Origin: Massilistercora timonensis
GTDB taxonomy: Bacteria; Bacillota; Clostridia; Lachnospirales; Lachnospiraceae
DNA: 64,000 bases
NCBI RefSeq assembly: GCF_900312975.1
Contig: NZ_LT990039.1
Location: 124,001-188,000 of the forward strand
Direction of reading: 5' to 3'
Positions 17,645 to 26,030 of the stretch are shown one piece after another. The translations under genes and the position numbers were made by a program. The notes beneath the pieces were generated by a model. It worked only from the letters and a program-made list of their open reading frames with translations. It did not search any database and had not been told where the DNA came from. How positions within the stretch are numbered: position 1 is the stretch's first letter; every line of letters begins with the position of its first letter.

Positions 17645-18231
17645 AAAGCAAGCGCCTCCATTTCCTCACGGATCTCATCTTCACAGGACTGCATGGCCTT
17701 TAATGTCTTCTCAAACAGATCATTTAAGTCCCATCCCAGTCTCTGTGCTCCTTCCCGGATGGTATCCCTGGAACAGCCTGCCGCGAACCGCTTGTCCTTG
17801 AACTTTTTCTTCACACTGGACACTTCCATGTCCTGAACGCTTTTGGAAGGGCGCATAAGCGCAGCCGCGCCGATCAGTCCCGTCAGCTCATCCGCGGCGA
17901 AAAGCACTTTCTCCATCTCAAGTTCCGGCTCCACGTCACAGCAGATTCCGTATCCATGAGAACAAATAGAGTGGATCATGTCCTCTCCCACCCCTGCTTC
18001 CCGCAGAAGTTCCGGCGCCTTCACACAGTGTTCTTCCGGGTACTGTTCAAAATCAATATCGTGGAGAAGCCCTGTGATCGCCCAGTAATCCGCTTCATCT
18101 CCATACCCAAGTTCATTGGCAAACCAGCGCATGGTCTTTTCTACCGTAAGTCCATGCTGGATATGGAAGGGCTCCTGGTTGTATTTCCGCAATAGTTCCA
18201 GCGCTTCTTCTCTTGTCAGATTGCTTGTCAT
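17641..18231 (-). CDS. HD domain-containing hydrolase
   Basis: A 196-residue HD-family metal-dependent phosphohydrolase. The HD pair is LLHDIDFEQYPEEH, and a later acidic residue is in FAADELTGL. The family has many substrates (nucleotides, lipids, unknown), so none is assigned. AGGAGG sits nine bases before the ATG. It overlaps the alcohol dehydrogenase gene by four bases and follows the ProX-like gene by 26. Confidence 0.85.
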   Translation of the reverse strand: MTSNLTREEALELLRKYNQEPFHIQHGLTVEKTMRWFANELGYGDEADYWAITGLLHDIDFEQYPEEHCVKAPELLREAGVGEDMIHSICSHGYGICCDVEPELEMEKVLFAADELTGLIGAAALMRPSKSVQDMEVSSVKKKFKDKRFAAGCSRDTIREGAQRLGWDLNDLFEKTLKAMQSCEDEIREEMEALAL

Positions 18232-18257
18232 GGTATCATACCTCCTTCTGTCTTTCC

Positions 18258-18746
18258 TCAGATCTCCACCACGTTCACCGGATTGCCGTGTTCCCGGAGG
18301 ATCTCCAGCATGTCCCTGGTCTTAAGCCAGACAGTGGCCGTATTGTCGTTGGGATGTACCCCCAGGAATCCAGGCTCCTCCAGGAAGTCTCTGTCCAGGA
18401 AAAACTGGACCTTCCTCTCTTCATCATTGAGAAGTCCAAAAGGCGTTACCGCCCCCGGGATCAGACCAAGGATCTCCATAAGATCCGATTCACTTGCGAA
18501 TCCCAGACGGCGGGTGTTGTTGCGGCTGCGGAATTCCTTCAGATCCACCCGCTTCTCTCCCTTGACAGTGATGAGATAATAGTTCTTCTTTTTATCATCA
18601 CGGACGAAAAGATTCTTGGCCTCCTGTTCCGGATAAGGAAGCTGGATCCGGGCCACCTCCTCCATGTTGTAGACAGCCTCATGTTCCGTGATCTCGTGCC
18701 AGATATCCCTGCTGTTCAGATAATCATAGATCTCCTGCTTATTCAT
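18258..18746 (-). CDS. ProX/YbaK-family aminoacyl-tRNA deacylase
   Basis: A 162-residue free-standing editing protein of the YbaK/ProRS-associated family. It matches the ProX/PrdX subgroup that hydrolyses Ala-tRNA(Pro): TEHEAVYNMEEVA near residues 20-32, then the KNLFVRDDKKKNYYLITV strand pair, GLIPGAVTPFGLLND and HPNDNTATVWL. The lysine of KNLF is the family's conserved residue. It sits in a run of metabolic genes and has no obvious local partner. Confidence 0.88.
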   Translation of the reverse strand: MNKQEIYDYLNSRDIWHEITEHEAVYNMEEVARIQLPYPEQEAKNLFVRDDKKKNYYLITVKGEKRVDLKEFRSRNNTRRLGFASESDLMEILGLIPGAVTPFGLLNDEERKVQFFLDRDFLEEPGFLGVHPNDNTATVWLKTRDMLEILREHGNPVNVVEI

Positions 18747-18770
18747 ACCGTTGCCCTCTCTTTACATTAT

Positions 18771-19301
18771 CTACAGTACCCGTTCATACACAAGAAATTT
18801 CCTGGGAACCCCAATATCCGCATAAGTGATCTCAACTGTATCTCTATACTGAAAGCCAAAAGACCGGTACATTTTTTGAGGAATCTCATTTCCCTCAATA
18901 CAGTCCAGCCGGATAGCCTTCTGCCCCCATTTTTCTGCTGTTGAGATAGCGTGTTCCACCAGTTTCCGGGAGTATCCTCTTTTGCCATATTCTGGAAGGA
19001 CGCGCAGTGCATGAAGTATCACAACCTTCTCTTTCTCTGCGTTTACCTGCCATTTTACCAGGTCGTAAGCCTTGTCACAGTCATGATCCATAATGTAGGC
19101 TGCCACGATCCGTTCATCTTCAATCCCTACGAACTGCTGTCCCCGATCTATGGCTCCTTTGATCATTTCCCCGGAAGGGAATCCGCCTTTATCTCCGTCT
19201 GGGAGAAACTCTTTCTCACCCAGCACCTGGCACATCCTCTCGTAAAATGCAAGTAATTCTTTATAATCCTTGTCAACTGCCCTGCGAATTATCATGAACA
19301 C
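18771..19301 (-). CDS. GNAT family N-acetyltransferase
   Basis: A 176-residue acetyltransferase. The acetyl-CoA binding region is the basic, glycine-bearing VLPEYGKRGYSRKLVEHAIS, followed by KAIRLDCIEGNEIPQKMYRSFGFQYRDTVEI, the usual GNAT C-terminal half. The substrate is unknown. It lies upstream of the ProX-like gene with 24 bases between them. Confidence 0.85.
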   Translation of the reverse strand: MFMIIRRAVDKDYKELLAFYERMCQVLGEKEFLPDGDKGGFPSGEMIKGAIDRGQQFVGIEDERIVAAYIMDHDCDKAYDLVKWQVNAEKEKVVILHALRVLPEYGKRGYSRKLVEHAISTAEKWGQKAIRLDCIEGNEIPQKMYRSFGFQYRDTVEITYADIGVPRKFLVYERVL

Positions 19302-19359
19302 ACCTCAAAATTCAATACACTGTACTAAACAGCTATTTTTTATTATAACACTCGCCACG

Positions 19360-19389
19360 AAAAAAGACCATATTGGTTTCCCAATATGG
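19360..19389 (-). terminator. rho-independent terminator after the 19407 gene
   Basis: A perfect 9-bp stem, CCATATTGG with CCAATATGG (19368-19389), with a four-base loop. On the minus strand it is followed by TCTTTTTTC. It lies 18 bases past the stop codon of the gene that ends at 19407. Confidence 0.9.
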
Positions 19390-19406
19390 CCCGGTCGTTT
19401 CCCTTG

Positions 19407-19802
19407 CTATTGATCCTTATAATTTCTCACTGCGTTATGGAAATAATAATAAGGGATCACAAGCAGGATAATGTTGATCACGATCTCCACAATACTGCTT
19501 CCGGTCTGGAAGAACGCGGCAAGCTGGATGATAAAAAGCAGCCCGCCCAGAATGACTGTAAGAAGGGACTTCTTGTTAGACATAACCAGTCCGATCAGTC
19601 CTGCGATGATCTTGAAAATGTTCATCGCGTAAATCGCCACGATCCCTGCAAGGGCAGATTTCAGTGCGGATTCTGACAGCCCTGCGGCCGTTTCTGCCTC
19701 ACTTGCACCAAGCAGCAGCTGTACTGCCAAGATAGAGATCACACCCAGCAGAATTACCAGGATACTTGCGATCCGAAGATGTTTACAACCTCTTCTTTGC
19801 AT
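19407..19802 (-). CDS. small four-helix membrane protein
   Basis: About 131 residues with four hydrophobic segments (roughly 8-27, 42-62, 69-90 and 98-120), a charged N-terminus (MQRRGCKH) and a polar tail (RNYKDQ). I start it at the ATG at 19802, which has GGAGG eight bases upstream; the reading frame stays open further upstream but without a ribosome site. It resembles small four-helix membrane proteins seen in many Clostridia, without known function. It has its own terminator. Confidence 0.6.
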   Translation of the reverse strand: MQRRGCKHLRIASILVILLGVISILAVQLLLGASEAETAAGLSESALKSALAGIVAIYAMNIFKIIAGLIGLVMSNKKSLLTVILGGLLFIIQLAAFFQTGSSIVEIVINIILLVIPYYYFHNAVRNYKDQ

Positions 19803-19929
19803 TTCTTTTCCTCCGTAATTCATTCCTTTGAATAAATGAAAAATCAACGTAGGTGATTATAAATGCCCCAGCCCTTCCTGACAAGAAAAACAACCAAAAT
19901 AAGCAGGAAAACTACAGATAATTATTCTT

Positions 19930-20904
19930 TTACAAGATCTCCCGGGGATAAACCATTCCCCACTGTTTTCGCAGCCGGTCCATGATCTCCATGACCAGGA
20001 CACTGTCTGAAAGGGGCATGGAAGAACTCTCCTTTGCTCCCGCCCGGATCGCCTCGATACATTCCCGCACCTCATATTCATATCCGCTGATCTGCTCCGG
20101 TACATCCATCTGCTTCAGGAGCCGGTCTTCCGCATCGTAGACCGCGATACTCCGTGGATTGTTGATATTTTCCACTACAATATAGCCTTTCTCTCCATAG
20201 AAAATCCCCTTCCGGTCGGATCTGCTGTAAATGTCATGGGTCAGCACCGCCATCCTTCCATCCTTGAAAAATAGGGTGATGGATTCCATGGCATCCACGC
20301 CGGTATCCGTCATGCGGACCGAGGACTCCATCCGTTCAATGTCCGTTCCAAAATGCATCAGCGCAAAATTCAGCCCGTACACACCAATGTCCAGAAGCGC
20401 TCCTCCGGCCAGTTCCGGCCGCATGATCCGCTCCTTCCCACTGATGGGATAAGAGAGATTTGCCGTCAGCACCGAAACCTTTCCGATAATCCCGCTTTCA
20501 ACTACTTCCCGGATCATCTGCCTGGAGGGCATATACCGGGTCCAGATAGCTTCCGCCGCAAAAACCTGCTCCTGCTCTGCAAGTTCCATGATCTTCCGGG
20601 CTTCCCCTGCATTCATGGTAAATGCCTTTTCACAGAGAACCGGTTTTTTATGCCGGATACACAGCTCCATATTTTCATAATGGCAGGAATGAGGCGTGGC
20701 AATATAGACCAGCTCCACTTCCGGGTCTTCGCACAGCGCTTCATAACTTCCGTAAGCCTTTGTAAATCCATATTCCCGGGCAAATGCTTCCGCCCGGGAA
20801 AGACTCCGTGAAGCCACCGCATAACACTCGGCCTCCTCCATCTGGATCAATGTTCTGGTGAATGTCTCCGCCATCGGCCCGCAGGCCAGAATTCCTATTT
20901 TCAT
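19930..20904 (-). CDS. Gfo/Idh/MocA family oxidoreductase
   Basis: A 324-residue NAD(P)-dependent dehydrogenase of the Gfo/Idh/MocA family. The Rossmann start is MKIGILACGPMAETF; the family lysine region is VLCEKAFTMNAGEA (normally EKP, here EKA); and the C-terminal domain begins near GKVSVLTANLSYPI with GGALLDIGVYGLNF following. The usual substrates are sugars, inositols or their acids; the one here is unknown. It begins two bases after the next upstream gene ends, so they are probably co-transcribed. Confidence 0.9.
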   Translation of the reverse strand: MKIGILACGPMAETFTRTLIQMEEAECYAVASRSLSRAEAFAREYGFTKAYGSYEALCEDPEVELVYIATPHSCHYENMELCIRHKKPVLCEKAFTMNAGEARKIMELAEQEQVFAAEAIWTRYMPSRQMIREVVESGIIGKVSVLTANLSYPISGKERIMRPELAGGALLDIGVYGLNFALMHFGTDIERMESSVRMTDTGVDAMESITLFFKDGRMAVLTHDIYSRSDRKGIFYGEKGYIVVENINNPRSIAVYDAEDRLLKQMDVPEQISGYEYEVRECIEAIRAGAKESSSMPLSDSVLVMEIMDRLRKQWGMVYPREIL

Positions 20905-20906
20905 AA

Positions 20907-21485
20907 TTACCTCCCTACTTGAACTGCCGTTACACTGATATAGTCATTTCCCTGATACCTGTATTCAATAGTAATGACACATGTCCCATAAATATCCCCG
21001 TCATCCATATTCTGGAAGAATTTGCCAGAATCAAGGGCCACCCGTACATCACTGCCCTCCTGCTCATACGTCAGGTTATCCGCCATCCATACAGGGTCGT
21101 CGCTTGTCCCGTCCCGGAACTCTCCCTGCACGCTCCGGACCAACTCCGGATGGATATCCTGATAATCATAGTCCTGAAAATGTAGGACCACCACAGGATC
21201 AGTTTGCAGGGACACCATGGGGATATCTCCCTCGATCTTTCCAAGGACTGCTTTCTTATAGGCTTCTGGTTTGGCCTTTTCAGACTCTGCAGTATAAGTG
21301 ATCGCCCGCGAAGGCGACGAATCCCGCAGGTTCACGGTCATCCTCACCAGGGTATCGCTGTTGATACGCGCGCCGTCTTCCGTCGCCTGAAATGCATTGT
21401 GCAGGATCACCGCAAAAGCCACCACCGCGACCAAGAGGATCCCCAACAGCGCCAGCAGAAGCCGCTTCAAAAATCCTGAAGACAT
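20907..21485 (-). CDS. membrane-anchored protein of unknown function
   Basis: I do not recognise a family. The 192-residue protein has a single N-terminal hydrophobic segment (KRLLLALLGILLVAVVAFAVIL, about residues 8-29) and then a soluble, mostly beta-looking domain with VVVLHFQDYDYQDIHPELV and GTCVITIEYRYQGND. Topology would place that domain outside the cell. It is two bases upstream of the Gfo/Idh gene. The accessory island begins just beyond it. Confidence 0.6.
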   Translation of the reverse strand: MSSGFLKRLLLALLGILLVAVVAFAVILHNAFQATEDGARINSDTLVRMTVNLRDSSPSRAITYTAESEKAKPEAYKKAVLGKIEGDIPMVSLQTDPVVVLHFQDYDYQDIHPELVRSVQGEFRDGTSDDPVWMADNLTYEQEGSDVRVALDSGKFFQNMDDGDIYGTCVITIEYRYQGNDYISVTAVQVGR

Positions 21486-21549
21486 TCTACCACCTCCGCC
21501 TTAACAATAGCTGATCTGCCGGGAAAAGAACAGCAAGAATTCTTTTACA

Positions 21550-22071
21550 TCAAAGGACTTCTGCTATAGGATTTAAAGAATCGAAATCAACAAAGTCAAC
21601 TTTTGAGTTAAAGGTTTCTATCAAAGCTTTATCCTCAGCAGTTTTTTTATCTTCCGGCAAGTTTTTTATCTTGTTGTATAAAAGCGTCATCATCGTTTTA
21701 TGCTTAAAAGACAATTTCTGATAATCAATCCCGCCTCGCAAATGAAAGACAAATGCTGATTTTAATAAATCCTCTGGCACCTGCTTGCTTATGGAATTTC
21801 TGATATTACTTATGTTTTCTTTATCGCATACATCTGCCAAACCAACTGTCACGATGATCAGTTTTGTATCCAGAGAAAATCTCTTAACTGCATTCTTTAA
21901 ACCTTTCACGCCACCTGCATATAAACCGCCGAAATAAATGACCCGCTCATAGCCGGTTAGGGCATTCATATCCTCATAGCTGATAACCGGAAAACCAGTC
22001 ATCTCTGCAAATCGTTCTGCGTATCGCTTTGTTGTGCTGTACTGACTGCCATATATAATTAAAGATTTCAT
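21550..22071 (-). CDS. flavodoxin-domain protein
   Basis: A 173-residue flavodoxin-like protein. The FMN phosphate loop is IIYGSQYSTTKRYAE at the N-terminus. Later VIYFGGLYAGGVKGLKNAV and FHLRGGIDYQKLSFKHKTMM resemble the flavodoxin/protoporphyrinogen-oxidase-like (HemG-like) group often found in Clostridia. It probably carries electrons or reduces a small molecule. Codon use is more AT-rich than that of the neighbouring Gfo/Idh gene, and it marks the left side of the accessory island. Confidence 0.75.
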   Translation of the reverse strand: MKSLIIYGSQYSTTKRYAERFAEMTGFPVISYEDMNALTGYERVIYFGGLYAGGVKGLKNAVKRFSLDTKLIIVTVGLADVCDKENISNIRNSISKQVPEDLLKSAFVFHLRGGIDYQKLSFKHKTMMTLLYNKIKNLPEDKKTAEDKALIETFNSKVDFVDFDSLNPIAEVL

Positions 22072-22090
22072 ACATCATTTCCCTCACAAT

Positions 22091-22420
22091 TTATGATTTC
22101 CGGTGCAGCGCCTTAAAAATGATCGTTCCGAGCAACATGCCAACTACTGCTACAACAAAACACCAGACTGCATGCACGAACGCCGTCCCATTATAGTGAA
22201 GAAATACAGAGGGCAAAAAAGCCGCTGCCACTGCCGCCGGATAAACATATTTTATTCTGTTTTTGGAAATACTGCTAAGCAAAATGGACAGGATCAGGGT
22301 CGCGAACAGAATTAAAACGACCATCCCCATACCATCGGTTGGTCCCGCAAACAGCGGCGAAATGTAAAACATAAAAAGCTGCATACAAAAGATTACAATT
22401 TCTGCGATATATCTTTTCAT
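22091..22420 (-). CDS. small hydrophobic membrane protein
   Basis: A 109-residue protein with four hydrophobic segments (about residues 5-24, 29-48, 58-75 and 80-102), basic at both ends (MKRYIAE, ALHRKS). No family recognised. It lies 19 bases upstream of the flavodoxin gene and may be co-transcribed. Function cannot be assigned. Confidence 0.5.
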   Translation of the reverse strand: MKRYIAEIVIFCMQLFMFYISPLFAGPTDGMGMVVLILFATLILSILLSSISKNRIKYVYPAAVAAAFLPSVFLHYNGTAFVHAVWCFVVAVVGMLLGTIIFKALHRKS

Positions 22421-22477
22421 AGATACTCTCCCTGACGGTAACTTCCCATGCCACGCCTCTGATTCGACAATCTACGT

Positions 22478-22810
22478 TCAATGTCTACTTATATCCTTTT
22501 CAGATTTAATACTCTCTTTAACAGCATATACTATGACGCAGATAATCAAAACAAATACTGTATAGAGACATATATTCCACGATGTAATGATATACACTGT
22601 CAGACATGCAAAAATAGTTGCCAAAATTCCGAAGACAACAGAAACCATATGATATTCTGCTTTTTTATCTATTTTGCTACGTTCTTTTTCAGAGGCAAAT
22701 AGATATGTATTGGATAAAATAGGGCCTTTACATCTAGCTGCAAAGAATACATATATGAATAGAATAACAGCAATAATTCCAGTAATTACAGCAAAAAACA
22801 TATCACTCAT
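22478..22810 (-). CDS. DUF3784-like small membrane protein
   Basis: A 110-residue protein with hydrophobic segments at about 5-24, 56-76 and 80-97. Between them, the stretch SNTYLFASEKERSKIDKKAEYHMV resembles the DUF3784 pattern of Gram-positive bacteria. Its function is unknown. It is AT-rich and sits among other small membrane proteins in the accessory island. Confidence 0.5.
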   Translation of the reverse strand: MSDMFFAVITGIIAVILFIYVFFAARCKGPILSNTYLFASEKERSKIDKKAEYHMVSVVFGILATIFACLTVYIITSWNICLYTVFVLIICVIVYAVKESIKSEKDISRH

Positions 22811-22843
22811 TCAAACATCTCCCTAAAACAATAACATCTGCCG

Positions 22844-23256
22844 TTATTTCAGCCCATTGATCTCATCCTGCAATCTTTCCAAAAATCTACCCGCATGTGC
22901 CCCGTCCATCTGTGTGTGATGGAACTGGAACGAAAGCGGCAGATAATACCGAAACCATTTCTTTTTGTATCTGCCCCAGATAAGAAAGGGATTATTAAAA
23001 ATACCGCTGTTCATACCAACAGCTCCGTCAAGTTCTGTATCTATGACAGCGGACGTGCCGATGACCATACTATTTTCGGATAAGTCCCTGTCCTGACAGC
23101 TTGCTGCAACCTGCGCCGTATACTTCAGATACTCCTCGTTGAACTGATTTAACTCGGCTTTATAGGAAAGGTCGCAGGAACACCGGAAGGGCGCTTTCAT
23201 CCAAAGTTCATAAGCCGCAGCCCTTGTCGTATCTTGGGGATCAATTTTTTTGGCAT
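22844..23256 (-). pseudogene. broken CatA-like chloramphenicol acetyltransferase gene
   Basis: A chloramphenicol acetyltransferase family gene with two lesions. The intact start is ATG at 23256 with GGAGG five bases upstream. A run of seven A (23245-23251 on the complement) seems to have lost one A; restoring it gives a reading frame through DPQDTTRAAAYELWMKAP, the usual CAT N-terminus. That is followed directly by CSCDLSYKAELNQFNEEYL, so the family's region of roughly 70-80 residues in between is deleted. The C-terminal half is well preserved, including the catalytic QFHHTQMDGAHAGRF (His and Asp). The remaining 118-residue frame lacks the N-terminal half of the active site and is very unlikely to be active. 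Confidence 0.8.
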
Positions 23257-23268
23257 ATTAACCTCCGA

Positions 23269-23904
23269 TCATTCTGCTTTCCGGATCGGGTGACGCACAA
23301 CCGTTTTCAGCCGGCTCACATCGCATTTTCTCGGATCGCTCAGATAGATTTCGTGATGATATCTTGTGTCCGTAATATCCAGTTCATACCCGTTTGCTTT
23401 CATATAGTCGTGCATGAGATCAACGGTGGCAGGCTCATCATCGTAAGAACCGATGTGCATACACTGAACACATAATCCTTCGTCATAAGGAAAAAATTCA
23501 ACTTTCGAAAAATCCTGCTTTTTCTTTTTCGTTGCTTCCTGAACTGCCCACTCAAAATCTTTCTTCGTTACAAAGTCCGGCAGCCGGATCATAGAGATAA
23601 AGTGCATGTCTTCTTTTCTTGCATAATCAAGTCCCTGCGTGTTTTCCTGCCACCAAAGCCCTTCAAGGGGCGGCACCACATACTCAAAGAAACCCTCGAT
23701 CTTATGCGTCCCCTTGTAGCTCATCTTTATGGTAAAGGCAATTCCATATAACAAGCCGATGGAGTTTTTGTATTCTCCGTCTTCCTCATTGGGATTGCCT
23801 TTTCCCCGGACTGCTATGTAGTTCATTTTTGGAATCTCTATAATTCCTGGCTTGTTCTTCGGCATATAAAATTCTTTGTATTCTTTCTTGTAGTCAAAAG
23901 CCAT
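23269..23904 (-). CDS. GyrI-like small-molecule-binding domain protein
   Basis: A 211-residue protein of the GyrI-like/effector-binding family. The start PKNKPGIIEIPKMNYIAVRGKGNPNEEDG is typical, as are the central YVVPPLEGLWW and the C-terminal CMHIGSYDDEPATVDLMHDYMKANGYE followed by HHEIYLSDPRK. Members bind or detoxify hydrophobic small molecules; some are stand-alone and some are fused to regulators. It has no DNA-binding domain here. It is two bases from the GNAT gene upstream. Confidence 0.88.
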   Translation of the reverse strand: MAFDYKKEYKEFYMPKNKPGIIEIPKMNYIAVRGKGNPNEEDGEYKNSIGLLYGIAFTIKMSYKGTHKIEGFFEYVVPPLEGLWWQENTQGLDYARKEDMHFISMIRLPDFVTKKDFEWAVQEATKKKKQDFSKVEFFPYDEGLCVQCMHIGSYDDEPATVDLMHDYMKANGYELDITDTRYHHEIYLSDPRKCDVSRLKTVVRHPIRKAE

Positions 23905-23905
23905 T

Positions 23906-24445
23906 TTATTCCTCCATTTTGCAAATAGAATTTAGGTCAACGATCATAATGTATTCTTCATCCGTCTCGCAAACTGTCGTAAATCCCACTTTTCGATATA
24001 GCTTCACTGCATAATTATCCTTTTGAACAGATAAAGAAATCTTTGCATAACCAGCAGCTTTTTCCGTTGACAGCATTTGTGTGAGTAATGAAGTTCCGAT
24101 TCCCATACTCCTGTACGCTTTAAGAACGGACATTGCAAGGGAAGGCGTATTCTCATCAATATGTCCGTAGTCGTTCATAATCCTTGCCCATATTGCTCCT
24201 ACAATATTTCCGTCAATTTCTGCAATCAAAGCCTTATCGTGTTTGCTGTTTCCAAAATCTGCAATGTATACTTGCAATTCGGGACAAGTTATTACAGATT
24301 TAGGCGGCGCAGCCGTACCAGCCGGAATATAAATTGCTTCGTACAAAAAGTCACTGAGCAGACTATATTCTTCTTTTCGCATTTCTCTTATAGAGTAGCT
24401 CATATCTTGCTTGTTTCTTATCATTCTTAAATTTATCGCTCCCAC
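23906..24445 (-). CDS. GNAT family N-acetyltransferase
   Basis: An acetyltransferase of about 170-179 residues. The acetyl-CoA loop is AYRSMGIGTSLLTQML, followed by KISLSVQKDNYAVKLYRKVGFTTV. The N-terminus REMRKEEYSLLSDFLYEAIY is typical of GNATs found beside drug-resistance genes, but the substrate is unknown. The start is not certain: a GTG at 24445, an ATG at 24424 and an ATG at 24403 are all in frame, and none has a strong ribosome site. It lies 93 bases downstream of the MFS efflux gene. Confidence 0.82.
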   Translation of the reverse strand: MGAINLRMIRNKQDMSYSIREMRKEEYSLLSDFLYEAIYIPAGTAAPPKSVITCPELQVYIADFGNSKHDKALIAEIDGNIVGAIWARIMNDYGHIDENTPSLAMSVLKAYRSMGIGTSLLTQMLSTEKAAGYAKISLSVQKDNYAVKLYRKVGFTTVCETDEEYIMIVDLNSICKMEE

Positions 24446-24538
24446 ACAAACTGGGATTTGTCAATCTCTTTTTCCCCAATAATGGAGAATGTGTTCCCGC
24501 CTTGATTACTCTTTAGCAAATATATGTGGAGCTGTCAA

Positions 24539-25816
24539 TTAACAGTCGTTTAATTTTTGTATTTCTTTACAAAAAAGTGAAAAAATGCTCATAGCAAAAC
24601 CACAAATCCCCGTACATAAAAACATGACGGCCATACCACTGCCTGTACCGATACCCACAATTTTCCCCAACAAGGGCACAATATCTGCGTTTGAACGCAT
24701 AAAAGGCTCGAACACATAATCAGATAAGTAACCGCCTAAAAGAATACCAAAAGGAATTGTACTATATTGTACAGCATTTCTTACCGCAAATACCCTCCCT
24801 TGAATATTCTCAGGTATTTTTTTATAGAGTATCAGATTTTCTCCCGCCATAATAAATGGAAGCGGTAAACTTGCAGCAAAGGCGGCAAACGACCAGAAAA
24901 AGACATTCCTGCCAACAGCCATTGTTAAATCTCCTAAAAGAAAAGATAGTGCAGCAGAAACATAAATCATATTTGCTTTTTTCCTGCTTTCTTTTCTCAT
25001 AGATACAAGCAAGCCGCCCATAATTCCGCCAACTCCCATACAAGCATTTACAATTCCTAAGACAAGATTGTTTTCGGAACTTCTTGCTAAAATCATCGGC
25101 GATAATATATTTTCATAAGTCAACCTTGAAAAGAAGTTTATTACAGCCATTGTAAGCATGATGTATAAAATTCCCTTTTCTGTTTTCAGAAAATGAAATC
25201 CATACAGGATTTCCGCAAAAGGAGATTTGAAATTTTCCTTTGTAAGCCGTTCTGGTATGCGAATTAAAAAGAGCAGTACGAAAAAAGCAATCGCAAAGCT
25301 AAATAAATCAAATAACAAAATCAGCGGTAAGCCACCGATAGAAAAAAACACAGCCGCCAACATGGGACTAAATACAATAACTAAGTTACTGGAAAAAGAG
25401 TTCATACCACTTACATTAGACAGTTTATCCTTTGGCACTATTTTCGCTATTGCAACAGAAGACGCTGGCTGTTGAAATGCCGTACTAACTCCCACTATTA
25501 TATTGATGATGTAAATATGCCATACGGAAAGATTTCCAGCCATTAAAAAAACCAGAGCAAATAAAGAAACTATTGCGGCAACAAAATCTGATACAAGCAT
25601 AACCAATTTTTTTCGATGATTGTCTACAAAAGTACCAACAAATATGCTTGTCAAAATATACGGTACATAATTGCAAAAAGATATAATCGAAATGGAAAGT
25701 GCGGAATGTGTTTGTTCATAGATCCATAAAATAAATGAAAACGCCGTCATAGAACTTCCCAACTGCGATATACTTTGACTTAGCCATAAAACTATATATT
25801 TTTTGAAATTTTCCAT
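24539..25816 (-). CDS. MFS drug-efflux transporter (Mef-like)
   Basis: A 425-residue major facilitator with twelve hydrophobic segments. The first loops carry SQSISQLGSSMTAFSFILWIYEQT and GTFVDNHRKKLVMLVSD, the cytoplasmic MFS signature between segments 2 and 3, and later GRVFAVRNAVQYSTIPFGILLGGYLSD. The start and the loop order resemble macrolide-efflux MFS proteins (Mef family), though closeness to Mef(A) cannot be judged by eye. It is AT-rich and sits in the accessory island. The upstream region holds a leader peptide and competing hairpins, which suggests induction by a translation-blocking drug. The ribosome site TTGGAG lies seven bases before the ATG. Confidence 0.85.
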   Translation of the reverse strand: MENFKKYIVLWLSQSISQLGSSMTAFSFILWIYEQTHSALSISIISFCNYVPYILTSIFVGTFVDNHRKKLVMLVSDFVAAIVSLFALVFLMAGNLSVWHIYIINIIVGVSTAFQQPASSVAIAKIVPKDKLSNVSGMNSFSSNLVIVFSPMLAAVFFSIGGLPLILLFDLFSFAIAFFVLLFLIRIPERLTKENFKSPFAEILYGFHFLKTEKGILYIMLTMAVINFFSRLTYENILSPMILARSSENNLVLGIVNACMGVGGIMGGLLVSMRKESRKKANMIYVSAALSFLLGDLTMAVGRNVFFWSFAAFAASLPLPFIMAGENLILYKKIPENIQGRVFAVRNAVQYSTIPFGILLGGYLSDYVFEPFMRSNADIVPLLGKIVGIGTGSGMAVMFLCTGICGFAMSIFSLFCKEIQKLNDC

Positions 25817-25850
25817 TGAATTTTCTCCAATCTAATCTTTATTTTTTGGG

Positions 25851-25980
25851 GGATTAAATTGTACAAAATCCAATGTTCAGCGAAAATTACCTCTGTACAA
25901 ATATCGCCTTATCATCAGATTTTGTACAGAGTTGATTGCTTAAATCAATTATTCTATGACATAACATTATCCCCACCTCC
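25851..25980 (-). promoter_or_regulatory. leader-peptide attenuator of the MFS efflux gene
   Basis: Between the leader ATG (25967) and the efflux gene (25816), three segments can pair in alternative ways. Segment 1, CTCTGTACAAAATC (25918-25931), lies inside the leader reading frame. Segment 2, TTTGTACAGAG (25891-25901), ends the frame and pairs with segment 1 over 11 perfect bases. Segment 3, GATTTTGTACA (25861-25870 region), also pairs with segment 1 over 11 bases. Segments 2 and 3 can pair through TTGTACA/TGTACAA. A stalled ribosome on segment 1 would switch the structure, as in inducible erm and mef leaders. The switch itself is inferred. Confidence 0.65.
25887..25967 (-). CDS. leader peptide, 26 residues
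   Basis: A short frame with a very strong ribosome site (GGAGG, nine bases from the ATG) in front of the MFS gene. The peptide starts MLCHRIIDLSNQL and ends AIFVQR before a TAA. Codons 13-16 (Leu-Cys-Thr-Lys) coincide with hairpin segment 1, where a ribosome halted by an antibiotic would change the fold downstream. Its stop codon lies 70 bases before the efflux gene's start codon. Confidence 0.65.
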   Translation of the reverse strand: MLCHRIIDLSNQLCTKSDDKAIFVQR

Positions 25981-26030
25981 TTCTATATATGATTTTTGGT
26001 CAATAACGATAAGTTTCAAATTTACATTTA

